Below, piece after piece: positions 25,892 through 36,175 of a stretch of 64,000 nucleotides of DNA. The notes under the pieces are model-generated. The model was not told where the DNA came from and searched no databases. It saw only the letters and a program-made list of their open reading frames with translations. Made by a program: the position numbers and the translations under genes. Each line of letters starts with the position of its first letter. Within the stretch, counting starts at the first letter, position 1. Origin of the DNA: Lobosporangium transversale (lineage: Eukaryota; Mortierellomycota; Mortierellomycetes; Mortierellales; Mortierellaceae); assembly GCF_002105155.1 (NCBI RefSeq), contig NW_019028980.1, forward strand, positions 310,001 to 374,000, in the 5' to 3' direction.

Positions 25892-26305
25892 TTAGGCAAG
25901 GAAAGCCACAGAGACGACAATCGAAGCTGCAGACAAGACGAGAGAAGAAACATGAATGGATGAGGATGCTGCAGTAGAGCCAGGCAGCTTGACCGTGTTA
26001 GCACCAAAGTTGGCGTTGCAAGTGTCCACAAGCATGGTGGTTGAAAATTGTTCCTGAATCTTTTGGTTCTCAACACCGCAGGTATAGCAAGGGTCTATTT
26101 CATTCAGGGACAGGACAAAAAAAAACATTATTAACACAGAATGTGTCTTCCTTCATTCAAAAATAATTCATTTTTAGGGAAGTTGGAGGCCAGGAGTTGG
26201 ATTGACTATCTCTCATTTTTCCTCTTTTCTGAGGTCTTATCCATTTTAATGGTCTCCTTATTTCCTTAACCACGATCCACTCAAAATCATCGATCCTGAT
26301 CGCTG

Positions 26306-26336
<31 letters not shown>

Positions 26337-26772
26337 GAATTCTACGCGTTTTTTGCATAATGAATTTGTGCCTGACATTTTATTGAAGCCAATTGAAACA
26401 ATTGGCTGAGCAATCATGGCACGAACGCACTTCTAATTCTCATTTTAGAGTCGGAAAAAATGTGTGCCATGATCTCTTTTCAGCTTTTCTATTAGTAGGA
26501 CTATATCTCTTACCATAAGCATTGACAATTGACTGCTTGCACAAGCATTTGTCGGTCTCATTTTTGGTATCGTCAGCAACAGGAAAGGTGATGTCGCCAG
26601 TTGTGGGGTCGACATTGATTTTGCACTCCTTGAGGATTTCAATCAGCGGAGTACACTTCTCCTGATAGCATGGGGCAGGTGTTTCAGGCTGTTGAACTTC
26701 CTGTGCAGAGACATTCGAGACTGCCATGAAGGCGAGAAAGGCAGTGGCAAAGATGATGCTGGAGGAACGCAT
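25892..26772 (-). CDS. Small secreted cysteine-rich protein, CFEM-like, probable GPI anchor
   Basis: Exons 26772-26514 and 26094-25892 sum to 462 nt (153 residues). A signal peptide (MRSSSIIFATAFLAFMAVS, cut after SAQ) precedes eight cysteines with the order C-x4-C-x9-C, a long spacer, then TDKCLCKQ, DPCYTCG and VDTC. The CxC after an Asp and the last spacing (about 16) resemble CFEM domains of fungal surface proteins, some of which bind haem; the spacer before CxC is longer than usual. The C-terminus has small residues (GSTAASSS) followed by a hydrophobic tail ending VSVAFLA, as expected for GPI attachment. It is likely displayed on the membrane or wall. Haem binding is not shown, and CFEM membership is tentative. 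Confidence 0.72.
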
Positions 26773-27220
26773 GATGGAAGTGACAGAGGACGAGTAAGTT
26801 TCGTGGTAGGAGTGCTAATGAATTGAAGTGAAATGAAATGTATGGAATGGGAGAACAGGATGAGGAATGGATTCAATTAGCAGCGAGAGCCAGGGGAAGG
26901 AAAAAGGAAAGAAAGGGACAGAGAAAGAAATTGGATCGTGGTAAAATGGACAAGGAAGAAGAAAAGAGAAAACGAAGAAGGAGATACAAGTGAGCAATGT
27001 AGGCAGGAAGCGTCCGCGCGTGCTTTTACCCTGCTTCTGAATTCACATCATGTTAATCTATCATTGCCTTCATGTCTTCCAATGTTGGCGCTGATTGTTT
27101 TCAACGCTGCTGATGTTGTATATTTTGTATACATTTCCTGTTGATTGTCACTTTCTTTTTTTTTTTGAGAGCACTAGACCGATGCCCCATTTTCTCAAAC
27201 TCCACTTCTCTTTTGCTCAC

Positions 27221-27258
<38 letters not shown>

Positions 27259-28267
27259 TTTGACAAAGGGGTGGAGGAAAGGTGACCCACGCCAATATGG
27301 TTTCTCATATCCTTCAAGTTTGAAAATTCAAAACAGCCATCGGCACTGCTCTCGTTGAATGGCCTGCGATTTAGAATGAAGAATCTCGTTCACTTGTGGT
27401 TATCTATATCATTTACTATATATTTCAATGCGCCCTCTTGCTTTGCAAATTCAGCCTTCTGTCCAACGGCTCTCAAAAATAAAAAAGCACAAGGTTTTCA
27501 CAGCTGTAATGTAAAGTATTCATCTACATAATTTTGATCCATAATTTGTGTATTTGCCAATCTACACAAGCATTGGCCCGCAATAATTAACATATTTTCC
27601 CAACCTTATACAGGCTCTCATCTTCACCTCCGAACATCGCATTAGTCTATACAATGACAAAGATAAAAAGGCGCTGATGTCGTGAAGAAAAAAGTATCTT
27701 TTAACGTGCTTATGTGTATGGTGCGAGTCCAGGATTGTGTAATAGATGCAAAACATGGCAGTTGCCGTGAGGGAAGCTCGCCCAGCCAGAGAACAAATAT
27801 GGCTTCACTACGGAAATTATGGCGTGTTCAGCGAGTCTCGTGTTTTTCGCCCTCAAACCCAACTACAAACTTTAGCTCCATGCAATGTAACGTTCAAAGC
27901 GTTATCTCATTTGGAACAACGATATGCTACATCATCTCACATGGGGGTTCAGGTTCAGTCCTTGAGGAAAACATGTCATTAAAAAAAGTCTTGGTGTTCC
28001 TGATAATTGGTGTGACAAGAGAAGTAAACATGATCCGAGCTTCAGAAATGAACAGTACAACGATGGATAAAGAGAAGTATGTTACATGGCAAGGGTCAGA
28101 GGTCTCCTCCCCTGCTGTAAAATGACCAATTTATGTTTTTTTATTAATATTTTAAGGTGATCACGGAAGAGATGGTGGGTATGAATTCTGAAAGAAATGG
28201 AAGGGATACGACTTATGACAGTACACACATAATAGCACACAGGTTAATTAAAACTCTTCTTTATCGT
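26773..28267. other. Intergenic, no supported gene
   Basis: Holds the promoter of the CFEM-like gene and a T tract at about 27241-27261. A plus-strand open frame at 27682-28125 (147 codons) lacks a recognisable domain, and a second frame overlaps it, so it is not called. No RNA gene seen. Confidence 0.4.
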
Positions 28268-29381
28268 TTAAAGGACAAGAGCAGCAGCACTAACGACGAA
28301 AGCTGCAGCAGCAGTCAAGACTGAGGTGCTAAGAGAAACAGCACTGCTGGGCTTGTTGCTTGGAGTAGGGTTAGCGCCAGCGGGAGAGGAGGGGTTAGTG
28401 CCAGCGCCAACGCCAGAGACAGGGGCAGTGGTAGTGGCAGAAGGGGCAGGGACGACAGCAGTTGGGCTGTTCAGATAGACAGGGGCAGTAACAGTGGCAC
28501 CGATGGCGCCAGGGTTAGATCCGACAGGAGCGGAGGGAGCCAAGGTGCCGGCCTCACCAGCAGCATCGGTGATGGTGAAACGGGTACTCCAGGCCATTCC
28601 CGGACCATTGGTGGCGACAAAGGTCAAGAAATAAACTAATAGTAAATTACAGAGAAAAAGTAAAGACACGTCAGAACAGGGTCATCTCCAGCTCTGGTCA
28701 AAGCTCTAGTAGCATTAATGAATGAATTGTAAAATGTAAAATAGTGCCTCCATCGACCTCACACGACCAGCCTCCACTCTTTGGCTGTGTGCTCTCCAAA
28801 TATTTGATTACATGCCCTCCATTTGGTTTGTGTCCAAATCCAAATTCAATTGTCGCCCTTTCGTTGGAGATTCGAGATGTTGTGCTGGTAAATAGCACAC
28901 CGATTAATTCACACTGTTTCATCTTTTCATGCATCCAATACCAAAACATCGATTTTGCTGTCTTTTCGACAAAGGCTTCAAATGAGGTATGCTGTATAAA
29001 AGGCTGCTTTGCACTAGTAACTACCTCCGCTGCTGAAAATGAAAAGGAATGCATATAATAGATAAATAGAAGAGATGACCTACTCTTTCCGGGAGGAGAC
29101 ACGTTGGGAACAGTATAGAGATAGCTGTTGGTCTTGCCAACCTCGATGCCAGTAGCAATGGTGGCAATTTTGACGTTGGTCTGGTCAGCACCGGTGTTGA
29201 GGAAGATATCGACCACAGGGTTAGAGGACAACTTTGGCTCAACACCATCTTCATCCCAGGTGATATTGACCTGGGTGCCGGGCTTCCAGCTTGACTGACC
29301 CCAAGGCTCCTTGGGGTTGACGAAGGCGGAGGCAAGAGAGGCAGTAGCGCCGAGGATAGCGAGGCAGGCAGTGAACTTCAT
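28268..29381 (-). CDS. Kre9/Knh1-family secreted, GPI-anchored Ser/Thr-rich protein
   Basis: Exons 29381-29084 and 28635-28268 sum to 666 nt (221 residues). A signal peptide (MKFTACLAILGATASLASA) leads into a compact beta-sandwich-like domain with NPKEPWGQSSWKPGTQVNI, YLYTVPNVSPPG and FVATNGPGMAWSTRFTITDA. This is the pattern of the Ser-Thr-rich GPI-anchored (Kre9/Knh1) family. A Pro/Ala/Thr/Ser-rich stalk follows (about 125-195), then a hydrophobic tail (AAAAFVVSAAALVL) for GPI attachment. Family members sit at the cell surface and, in yeast, take part in beta-1,6-glucan assembly. The exact role here is unknown. The intron of 448 nt is unusually long and holds a protein-like open frame (see separate entry), so an alternative isoform is possible. 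Confidence 0.8.
28698..29037 (-). other. Protein-like open frame inside the Kre9/Knh1 gene intron
   Basis: Between the two exons the minus strand stays open in the same frame as exon 1, to a stop at 28698. It reads protein-like text such as QHTSFEAFVEKTAKSMFWYW, IGVLFTSTTSRISNERATI and FGFGHKPNGGHVIKYLES. A good acceptor (TTTTCAG) lies at its upstream end near 29034, and a GTGAGG donor near 28767 would keep phase with the last exon. It could be a cassette exon, a read-through isoform of 227 residues, or a captured fragment of another gene. I do not recognise the family. Confidence 0.4.
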
Positions 29382-30054
29382 TATGAATGATTAAGAAGAT
29401 ATTAACGGCTGTGTTACGTGCGTAAATGTTTTGGGTCGTACAGAAAATGAGAATTAGGAAGGGAGTGGAGCTGAGGGAATGAGATGAGAAGGGAGAGAAA
29501 AGGAATGATGAACAAGGAGGAAGAAGTCAAGGGCTGGGAGGAGACGTAACCTTTTATTGGACTTGCACAACACGATCATTCTTGGCTGAGGGGCCAATAA
29601 CAATATCTTTTTTGATTAATATTTAACAATGTCGAATAAGCTTTTCAAATCCGCATCTAATTATAATTCTACCCGTCTCGTCTATTAAAATTGCTCTCAA
29701 ATTCATTCTGCTGTTCAGTTAGGCTAGAAGATGCAAGACATGGGTCTCACTCGGCTTAGACCTGGACTAGGCTTAAAACTTACACGCCAACATGTTCAGG
29801 AACGATGAAAAAAAAAAAAAAAAAATGCTCAGGACCTTGTTTGTTTTTCTGTTTGTGTCATTTCCAAGGTCCTCTCTATCCTTGATAATCGCAAGGATAG
29901 GAGAATTGTACAATCATTTCTATCAAACACCTCCAAGCCTTTCTTTCCCTTTCCCTCTCTTACTCCTTGAACCCATCCTGCCCGCTTGCTACAGTTGATC
30001 GCTGCCAACGAAACTGTGCGGACTATATATATATATATATAATATATATACTGA

Positions 30055-30088
<34 letters not shown>

Positions 30089-30341
30089 CCATACCCAGAT
30101 TTGTGCCACAATAAAGATTTACATTCTTTGCAAATTCTAAAGATAGCAGAGAGGGGCGTTGAGACAGACGCCACCTTGTCCCGCATCCATACTCCATCCT
30201 GTATCTTTACCATTCTGAAAAAAAAAGGGAAAAAGCATTTATTCCTTGGTCATATAAATATCCTTCCTCCTTTTTTTTTTTTTTTTTTTTTTTCCTAAGC
30301 GGACAATGCATTATTGTCTCAGCCTTAATGGATTCATTGTT
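29382..30341. other. Intergenic, no supported gene
   Basis: Promoter region of the Kre9/Knh1-like gene and 3' flank of the eIF5-like gene. It contains an AT dinucleotide run near 30025-30049, a T tract of about 32 nt near 30057-30088, and another near 30272-30294. No coding frame is supported. Confidence 0.45.
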
Positions 30342-31848
30342 TTATTCTTCATTATCATCTTCGTCGTCATCGTCGTCGTCGCTGTCGCTACTACTGCTCT
30401 CGTCACTAATCTCTTCCAAACTACCCGTGACAATCACTTCACGCTCCAAACTATCTTTGAGCACCTTAATGATGGCGTCGTAATCATCTCGTCTTACAAC
30501 CTTAGTCTCAGATGTCTCCTCTTGGATATTTTCCTTAGCATCTCTCGCGATTTCCTGCTGTCGTTTCTGAAGGCTCTCGAGGACAAAGATGGCTCCACCT
30601 TTCTCCAAGTCAAGTGTATAAAACTTTCCTAAAACTTCCTCTAAATCTGGTAATGACTGATCAGTTGCTGTTGGTCCTATATCTTTGGGTGATGTCACGA
30701 ACTCTTCAAAGACTTTGTAGGGATCTAATCATGGCCAAATTGATCATATGTCCGTTACGGATATGGTTAACACTCTTCATATAATTTCAATTGTCCTGAT
30801 ACACTCACTCCGAATTACTGACCTCTAGCTTTGTCACCAATGCCAGCGTTCATGATTTTTTCAACTCGAGTGATCAAATCTAACTCTCGTTGTCTTCGCT
30901 CTGCTACAGCTTCAGCTGAGATATCGAGCTTCCAATCTGCCTGTGTCGTTTCATCATCTTCATCATCGTCTTCCTCATTATCCTCTATTTCCGCATCCGT
31001 GGCAACTTTGACGCCATTCTTAAATCCTGAGGCGCCATTCATGACCGTCCCCTTTGCTGTCGTGGTCACTCCCTCTTTCAGAAACCGACACCTGCGGAGA
31101 AATTATGCGAGTCTGCTATTTAATTTTCTTTGGCTGGATAAATATAGCACATGTAGTGAACGCGTCAATGATTTACCTCGTAGCATCAACAGAAACAGGC
31201 GCAAATCCTATGCCAAAGTTTCTGTTTCGAAGCAAGTAGCGTGTCAACTTTGAGAATCGATCGACACGTGTACTTTGCCCACAGGCACCGCATTCTTTCA
31301 CAATGTAGCTATTGAAGATGGTTAAAGCAGTCTCGGGGTTGTTGCAAATGTAGCAAAGTACAAATCGTCGGATAAACTTATCGAGAACCATCATGAGTTC
31401 GTGTTCAGTGAGTTCGCCTCCACAAAGCTTGAACCAGCGTTGTCGATCCTCCATGACGCCTTGCATTTCGAGTTCAAGCTCAAAGTATTTTGAAAGGTAT
31501 TCGACGGGTCGATTGAGAGCCTTGGCAATTGGGGCTAGGTTTTGGATTTGTGTTGAGGCAGGGACCTCGACAGGCTCTCTCTTCAGGTTGTTAGTCCTGA
31601 TCCGTGCAGGATTAATGCGAATTTCAAGCGCAGGCCTAACATTCAGTTTAAAAAAGACATTTCTGTGAGTTCATTGACAGAAACGCTTGATAATAAATCC
31701 CTGTTTGTGAAAACCATTCAACAGTGCAATACATTTTGTAGCGATAGTGCGGGTCTGGGTTGGTGCTTGGAATGTTGACCATTGAGTTCATAAGCTTGCG
31801 CTTGTTAATGCCCTTCTTGGGCTGTATCGTTCGAGTTGGACGAGACAT
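30342..31848 (-). CDS. Divergent eIF5-like protein (translation initiation factor 5 paralogue)
   Basis: Exons 31848-31733, 31635-31177, 31091-30823 and 30724-30342 sum to 1227 nt (408 residues). The eIF5 N-terminal plan is clear: NPDPHYRYKMP (its Arg matches the GAP arginine finger Arg15 of yeast eIF5), IAKALNRPVEYLSKYFELEL, LDKFIRRFVLCYICNNPETA and a C4 zinc site made of CYIC and CGAC. The Lys/Gly loop GKGNGIKT of ordinary eIF5 is missing; the region is replaced by a longer, unrelated loop. After a linker with ADWKLDISAEAVAERR, as in eIF5, the C-terminal W2/HEAT domain is mostly absent and the protein ends in a Ser/Asp/Glu tail. eIF5 triggers GTP hydrolysis by eIF2 and uses W2 to hold eIF2-beta and eIF1. 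This is probably a paralogue beside a standard eIF5 elsewhere in the genome, which is inference. Confidence 0.8.
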
Positions 31849-32057
31849 ACTTGTGAAGATGTTGATGGGTTAATGGAATGAATGAAGAGAAAAAAAAAAA
31901 AAAATTTTTTTTTGAAGCTCTTTGGGCTTTGCCGCAGCGAATACATATAGACGACTAAAGCAACTATTATACAAATTAAAACAAAAAACTGCGGGAGAAA
32001 ACTGCGGAAGAGCGAAGGGTCATAAAGCCCTTTAGAACTGTGTTCCCCTGTTCTGGT

Positions 32058-32080
32058 TAGGGATCAAAGCTTGATCCCTA
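32058..32080. repeat. Perfect palindrome, 10-bp arms
   Basis: TAGGGATCAA and its reverse complement are separated by AGC. It lies about 30 bp before the larger foldback. Confidence 0.85.
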
Positions 32081-32109
32081 CATTACGTGGCGGGTGTTTC
32101 AGACATCAG

Positions 32110-32205
32110 AGCTGGATCCTGTTTTTGATTAGTCAAGTCAATTACAGGACTTTTGCTTAATAAAATCCTTTTAATTGACTTGTCTGATGAAAAAAGGATC
32201 CAGCT
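32110..32205. repeat. Imperfect foldback element, ~45-bp arms
   Basis: The left arm starts AGCTGGATCCT and contains CAAGTCAATTA; the right arm is its reverse complement with a few mismatches and indels. The loop is only a few bases. Weaker similarity extends to about 32102 and 32217. A single transcript through it would fold into a long hairpin. It could be a tiny MITE-like insertion. No target-site duplication is clear, and no second copy was noticed in the window. Confidence 0.75.
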
Positions 32206-32271
32206 ATTGATCTGGTTCTAGCTAGCCTTCTACAGGCAGTCCTCTCGCAGTCCCAGCAGGAGTTTGTCAGC

Positions 32272-32302
<31 letters not shown>

Positions 32303-32369
32303 TATTCAATCGTTCGACACAATAGCATTTCATTTTCGATTGCCTAAATTCCCATTCCCATTCATAACC

Positions 32370-34010
32370 ATGTCTACTTTTGCTTCACCTTCCATCCAAC
32401 AGACATCTGTCTTTGCTCGGCTACCAACTGAACTGATCCTTGACATCTTTGATTATCTTGACATTCTCTCCATCTTTCGCTTTCTAGACACCTGCAGATA
32501 CCACCGTGCACTGTTGTTGCCTCTTCCTGGGATCTGGCGCACTGTGCGCTTCATGCCCCTGAGCGAATACGCTGATCTGGCCACACCGCAACCCAACCCT
32601 GGACCTTCACTTCTCACTCATGGCATGATTGACGTTAATAACCCCAGCAACGTCAATGCCAACAGCACAACAGTGACCAATGCTGCTGCTTTCCCACAAT
32701 TTTCAAAGTCATACCATAGAAAACTCCGGCAGTCCATTGATCCAAAAGGCTCTATCTCAAGATCAAGCTCAGAGTCAGGAACATCTTCAACCTCGGGATC
32801 AGAGTCTGAATCGGAGACATCTGCACCATCATCCATTAACGCTGACAAGGATGCTGCTCATCGGCTCAAGCATACTGAGAATGATCGGGATAAGGATCGT
32901 GGAGGAAGTCGATCTTTAATATCCGAAGTATATGCTGTCCTGCGACGTTTTCGTAAGGAAAACGGGTTGGTCGATTTTGTCCGAGAGGTGATAGATCCCA
33001 AAATACTCATTGGTCTGTCAAGTGCTTTGGAATGAATCTGAATCAATGTATTAAGCACGTGAGCCTTTTTTTTTAACAAACCGTAGATCAACATGGACGC
33101 GACGGACTCTCCACAATTTCCTTCTCCCCTCGTCATGCTTGTCAAGTTCCCGCATCTCGAGATTCTTTCTGCTAGGTATCGTCGCAAGCAGACGAGCCTT
33201 GCCACAGATACACATACTCTTAAGGATATGCTCCGAAATGGTGACTTTATGCCCCATAGTCTCAAACTCCGGCGCTGGAACGTATTCCATCCTTACATGA
33301 CTAAAGAGGATGTTACAGGGTTCAAACAGATCCTAGATGCTATTGCCATAGTGTCTACACAAGCTCGAGACGAAGATAGCACAAATAATGACAGTGCCTT
33401 AACAGAGCAGACATCCGGAAGGATTTCTGGCGTTCAGTTGGACATTGGTCTGTGTCCGGGTCCTTTACCACTTAAGGAGGTCACATCAGCGATGAATACA
33501 AGCGCAGTCGTTCCACAGCCAAATACGACTCATGTTAACGTAGGTTTGCATTGGGCTGTGCCTTCTACATCAAATATCACTGCATCAACTACAACTATAC
33601 CTTCAACAATAACAGAGTCTTCACAGTCATGCAGCAACATTGTGTGGGAACTTGAACGATGTCGTATGTGTGACGCACCACAGGATCGATGCTGGCATTG
33701 TGTATGGAAATGCGTAACTTGCGGCGAAGAGCGTGCACCACCATATATCAACCATCAGACAGCACTAGAACGTCAACGACGCCGACAAGTCTCAGTTGCT
33801 GCTACTGGTACTATCGTTACTAATGGTACAACAGAGAGACCATTAATGATTGAAGCGCCGACAAGGCCTTTGACCCCACCGGGCTCCATCTCGCTGTCAC
33901 AGCTGACAAACCCACTACTTGAGGTGCGATCAGCATATCTCCCAAGGGTCCATGCTTCGCTACCTTTAAAAACACTAACACGTCCTCCCGAATTCAGCTT
34001 CTTTGATTAA
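32370..34010 (+). CDS. F-box protein with cysteine-rich C-terminal motif
   Basis: Exons 32370-32987 and 33087-34010 sum to 1542 nt (513 residues). The F-box is FARLPTELILDIFDYLDIL with SIFRFLDTCRYHRALL (residues 12-50), so Skp1 binding is expected. A Ser/Glu-rich stretch (about 115-165) is followed by LRR-like text (FPHLEILSARYR). Near residue 395 there is a cluster of six cysteines, CRMCDAPQDRC-WHC-VWKC-VTC, that could form a zinc site. The donor GTGATA is not strong, but using it keeps phase 0 and avoids the stop at 33033. ATG 32370 follows a clean leader. It is the first of three neighbouring F-box genes. Confidence 0.75.
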
Positions 34011-34269
34011 AAAATAAAGCAGATGGGATGAGAATTTGTACTACAGTTGTGCAATACAATGACACAATTAGGGTAGAACAGTTGCACAAATTTCCAAACA
34101 GGCGAAGCATTGCTCCCACAGCCTCATCTTTTCCGTTCTTCACATTCACTGCATGCTTTCTCTCTTGTCATTCTCTCTCTCTTTGAAATCACTTGTTTAT
34201 TCTTCAAGCCATCTGCTCTTTGTTGCCTTTCATCATTGTTAATCCTTTCAACTTCTCCATGCCAATGTC

Positions 34270-35970
34270 ATGACCACTCCTCTGAATCCACTCGACATTC
34301 CAGAGATCCTTGCTCGTGTGGGTCTTTACATTCCGCTTTGGATCTTTCCTGACCGCACTAGCACTGACTGTAATGACAGATCAAGATTTCGCCCCAGTTT
34401 TGCTCCACAAACCTTTTTTAACTGCATTCTTGTCAACCGGACATGGCACGATATTCTCTTGCCCTTTCTCTGGTTCACGTTCGACGATATGGTATTCCGT
34501 GGTTGCACCCCGCTTCTGGCCACCAATATCCTCTCACGTCATGGCAAACATATCCGAGTTCTTGAACTCTCTCGTCCTAATCCTGCGGTTGCCTCTATCC
34601 CTCTGTCATTACTCCCTCATAATCTATTGCACCTCGACCTTACAGGCCTTGATAACAGTGCATGGGCAAAGGCGCTGGTGCTACAAAACACTCGTCTTCA
34701 GAGTCTTCATTGGCAAGGCGGAGATTTCCACCGTGATGACTATGGTTTATTCGATGCTTCTGCACTCTCTACGAAAATGAATCGTCTTAATGATCTTCAC
34801 CTCGAGTGCTGGAAACTCGATGGCAGCTTTATGAGGCTTCTGAGGAAAAACCCATCACTAAGGAGGATTGCACTTGACTTTGTCACTGGAGAAATCTACC
34901 CAATGAGCACAGCTTCCACATCGCTTGAAAAATTGGGGCCAATGGAGGGACAGGAGCCTGGCACTGCTTGTGCCATAGAGGTGAATGTGACTGATACGGA
35001 TGATGACGATAATGAAAAGGACGTAAAATTGCTCCAGTTAACAAGCCTGACAGTCTGCAAGGATGTTGAAAGTGGGGCATTGGAGGCATTAGTCAGGCTT
35101 TGCCCAGCTCTCGAAGAGCTTTCATGGATGGGATCCCATGATGGGGATCTAAAACAATTAACCCTCAATCTACAAGAGTGTTGTCCTTCTCTCACGGCTC
35201 TTACTTATTCCACAGTTGACATCTTTCAAGACGAAGCTACCTATGCCAAACTGATCGAAAGTATTCCCCGTCTGGTAGAGCTACAGATCCGAATCCCCTC
35301 CTTAGGTGATCTTTTTACAAAAGCCTTGCTGAAGCATTCTTCGACACTGGAGATCCTTGATCTTCGGATATTGAGGCATCATGCGCTCAGTCATGGTAGT
35401 CTGAAGAGGATCCTAATGGGTTGCCCTCAAATCACAGCACTGTCGATCGATGGTGCTCACTTGGACACTCCAGATCTCTTCTCGTTTAATTGGGCGTGTT
35501 TGCGGTTGAATCGTTTATTTCTACTGGGTCTACATGCCATGACGCACGGCCCTTTGTCTGCTTTGTCTGAAGAGGATAACATCATCGTGGCAGAGCAGCA
35601 TGGTTGGACTGCAATGGAAGCCGTGCGCAGGCAATCTGCAGCAGCAGCTCTTGCTGGCACGAGTAGGCAACATTCAAACCATAACCAGAGGGAGGAAGTT
35701 AATGATCAAGAGGGTGACGGCCTTGTAGAAGATGCGACACTTGCAATGAATGTCATTGGTATGGGGACCACGGGCATTCAACAGTATGGAGGTGGAAGGA
35801 TATTTCCCAAAGTGTCGGCTGACTTCTTACAGAAATTATTGATGCATCTCCAGACCTTGACTCACCTGAACTCATTCGTCTTAAATGGAATTGAATATAC
35901 GCGGTTATTATCTTATCCTGCTCCATTACCACCTGCCCTCTGGTATTCAGATGATACTTTTTGCGATTGA
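34270..35970 (+). CDS. F-box/leucine-rich-repeat protein
   Basis: Single exon of 566 codons. The start MTTPLNPLDIPEILARVGLY with ILVNRTWHDILLPFLW (to about residue 75) is the F-box form common in Mortierella. Leucine-rich repeats follow from about residue 95 to 400 (LRRIALDF, LQLTSLTVCK, CPALEELSW, LVELQIRIPSL, STLEILDLRIL, CPQITALSIDG). An acidic stretch lies near 235-250. Such proteins choose substrates for SCF ubiquitin ligases through the repeats. The target is unknown. The gene starts about 260 bp after the previous F-box stop, on the same strand. Confidence 0.85.
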   Translation: MTTPLNPLDIPEILARVGLYIPLWIFPDRTSTDCNDRSRFRPSFAPQTFFNCILVNRTWHDILLPFLWFTFDDMVFRGCTPLLATNILSRHGKHIRVLELSRPNPAVASIPLSLLPHNLLHLDLTGLDNSAWAKALVLQNTRLQSLHWQGGDFHRDDYGLFDASALSTKMNRLNDLHLECWKLDGSFMRLLRKNPSLRRIALDFVTGEIYPMSTASTSLEKLGPMEGQEPGTACAIEVNVTDTDDDDNEKDVKLLQLTSLTVCKDVESGALEALVRLCPALEELSWMGSHDGDLKQLTLNLQECCPSLTALTYSTVDIFQDEATYAKLIESIPRLVELQIRIPSLGDLFTKALLKHSSTLEILDLRILRHHALSHGSLKRILMGCPQITALSIDGAHLDTPDLFSFNWACLRLNRLFLLGLHAMTHGPLSALSEEDNIIVAEQHGWTAMEAVRRQSAAAALAGTSRQHSNHNQREEVNDQEGDGLVEDATLAMNVIGMGTTGIQQYGGGRIFPKVSADFLQKLLMHLQTLTHLNSFVLNGIEYTRLLSYPAPLPPALWYSDDTFCD

Positions 35971-36175
35971 AAATAAAAAGGTAGTGCTGGTTCCTTCAAA
36001 GCTTTAGAAGAACCGAGCAGCAGAACGTATTTTATTATCGTTATGAAAGTATATATTATAAATCATTATTTGTTCAAGTTCGATTTGTCACAATAGTTCA
36101 ATTGCAACAGTTGCAAAAAAAAAAAAAAAAAAAAAAAAGTCTAAGAATGCTTCGATGCCATGACTCCTGCATTCT

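Larger units (their letters stand above)
31849..32369. other. Divergent promoter region with foldback sequences
   Basis: Intergenic space between the eIF5-like gene (minus) and an F-box gene (plus). It contains the palindrome and foldback listed separately, a direct repeat of AAAACTGCGG near 31985-32005, and an A tract at 32271-32297 about 70 bp before the F-box start. Confidence 0.5.

Noticed and set aside
27682-28125. Plus-strand open frame of 147 codons
   Set aside because: No recognisable motif, and another plus-strand frame overlaps it; no splice or promoter support.
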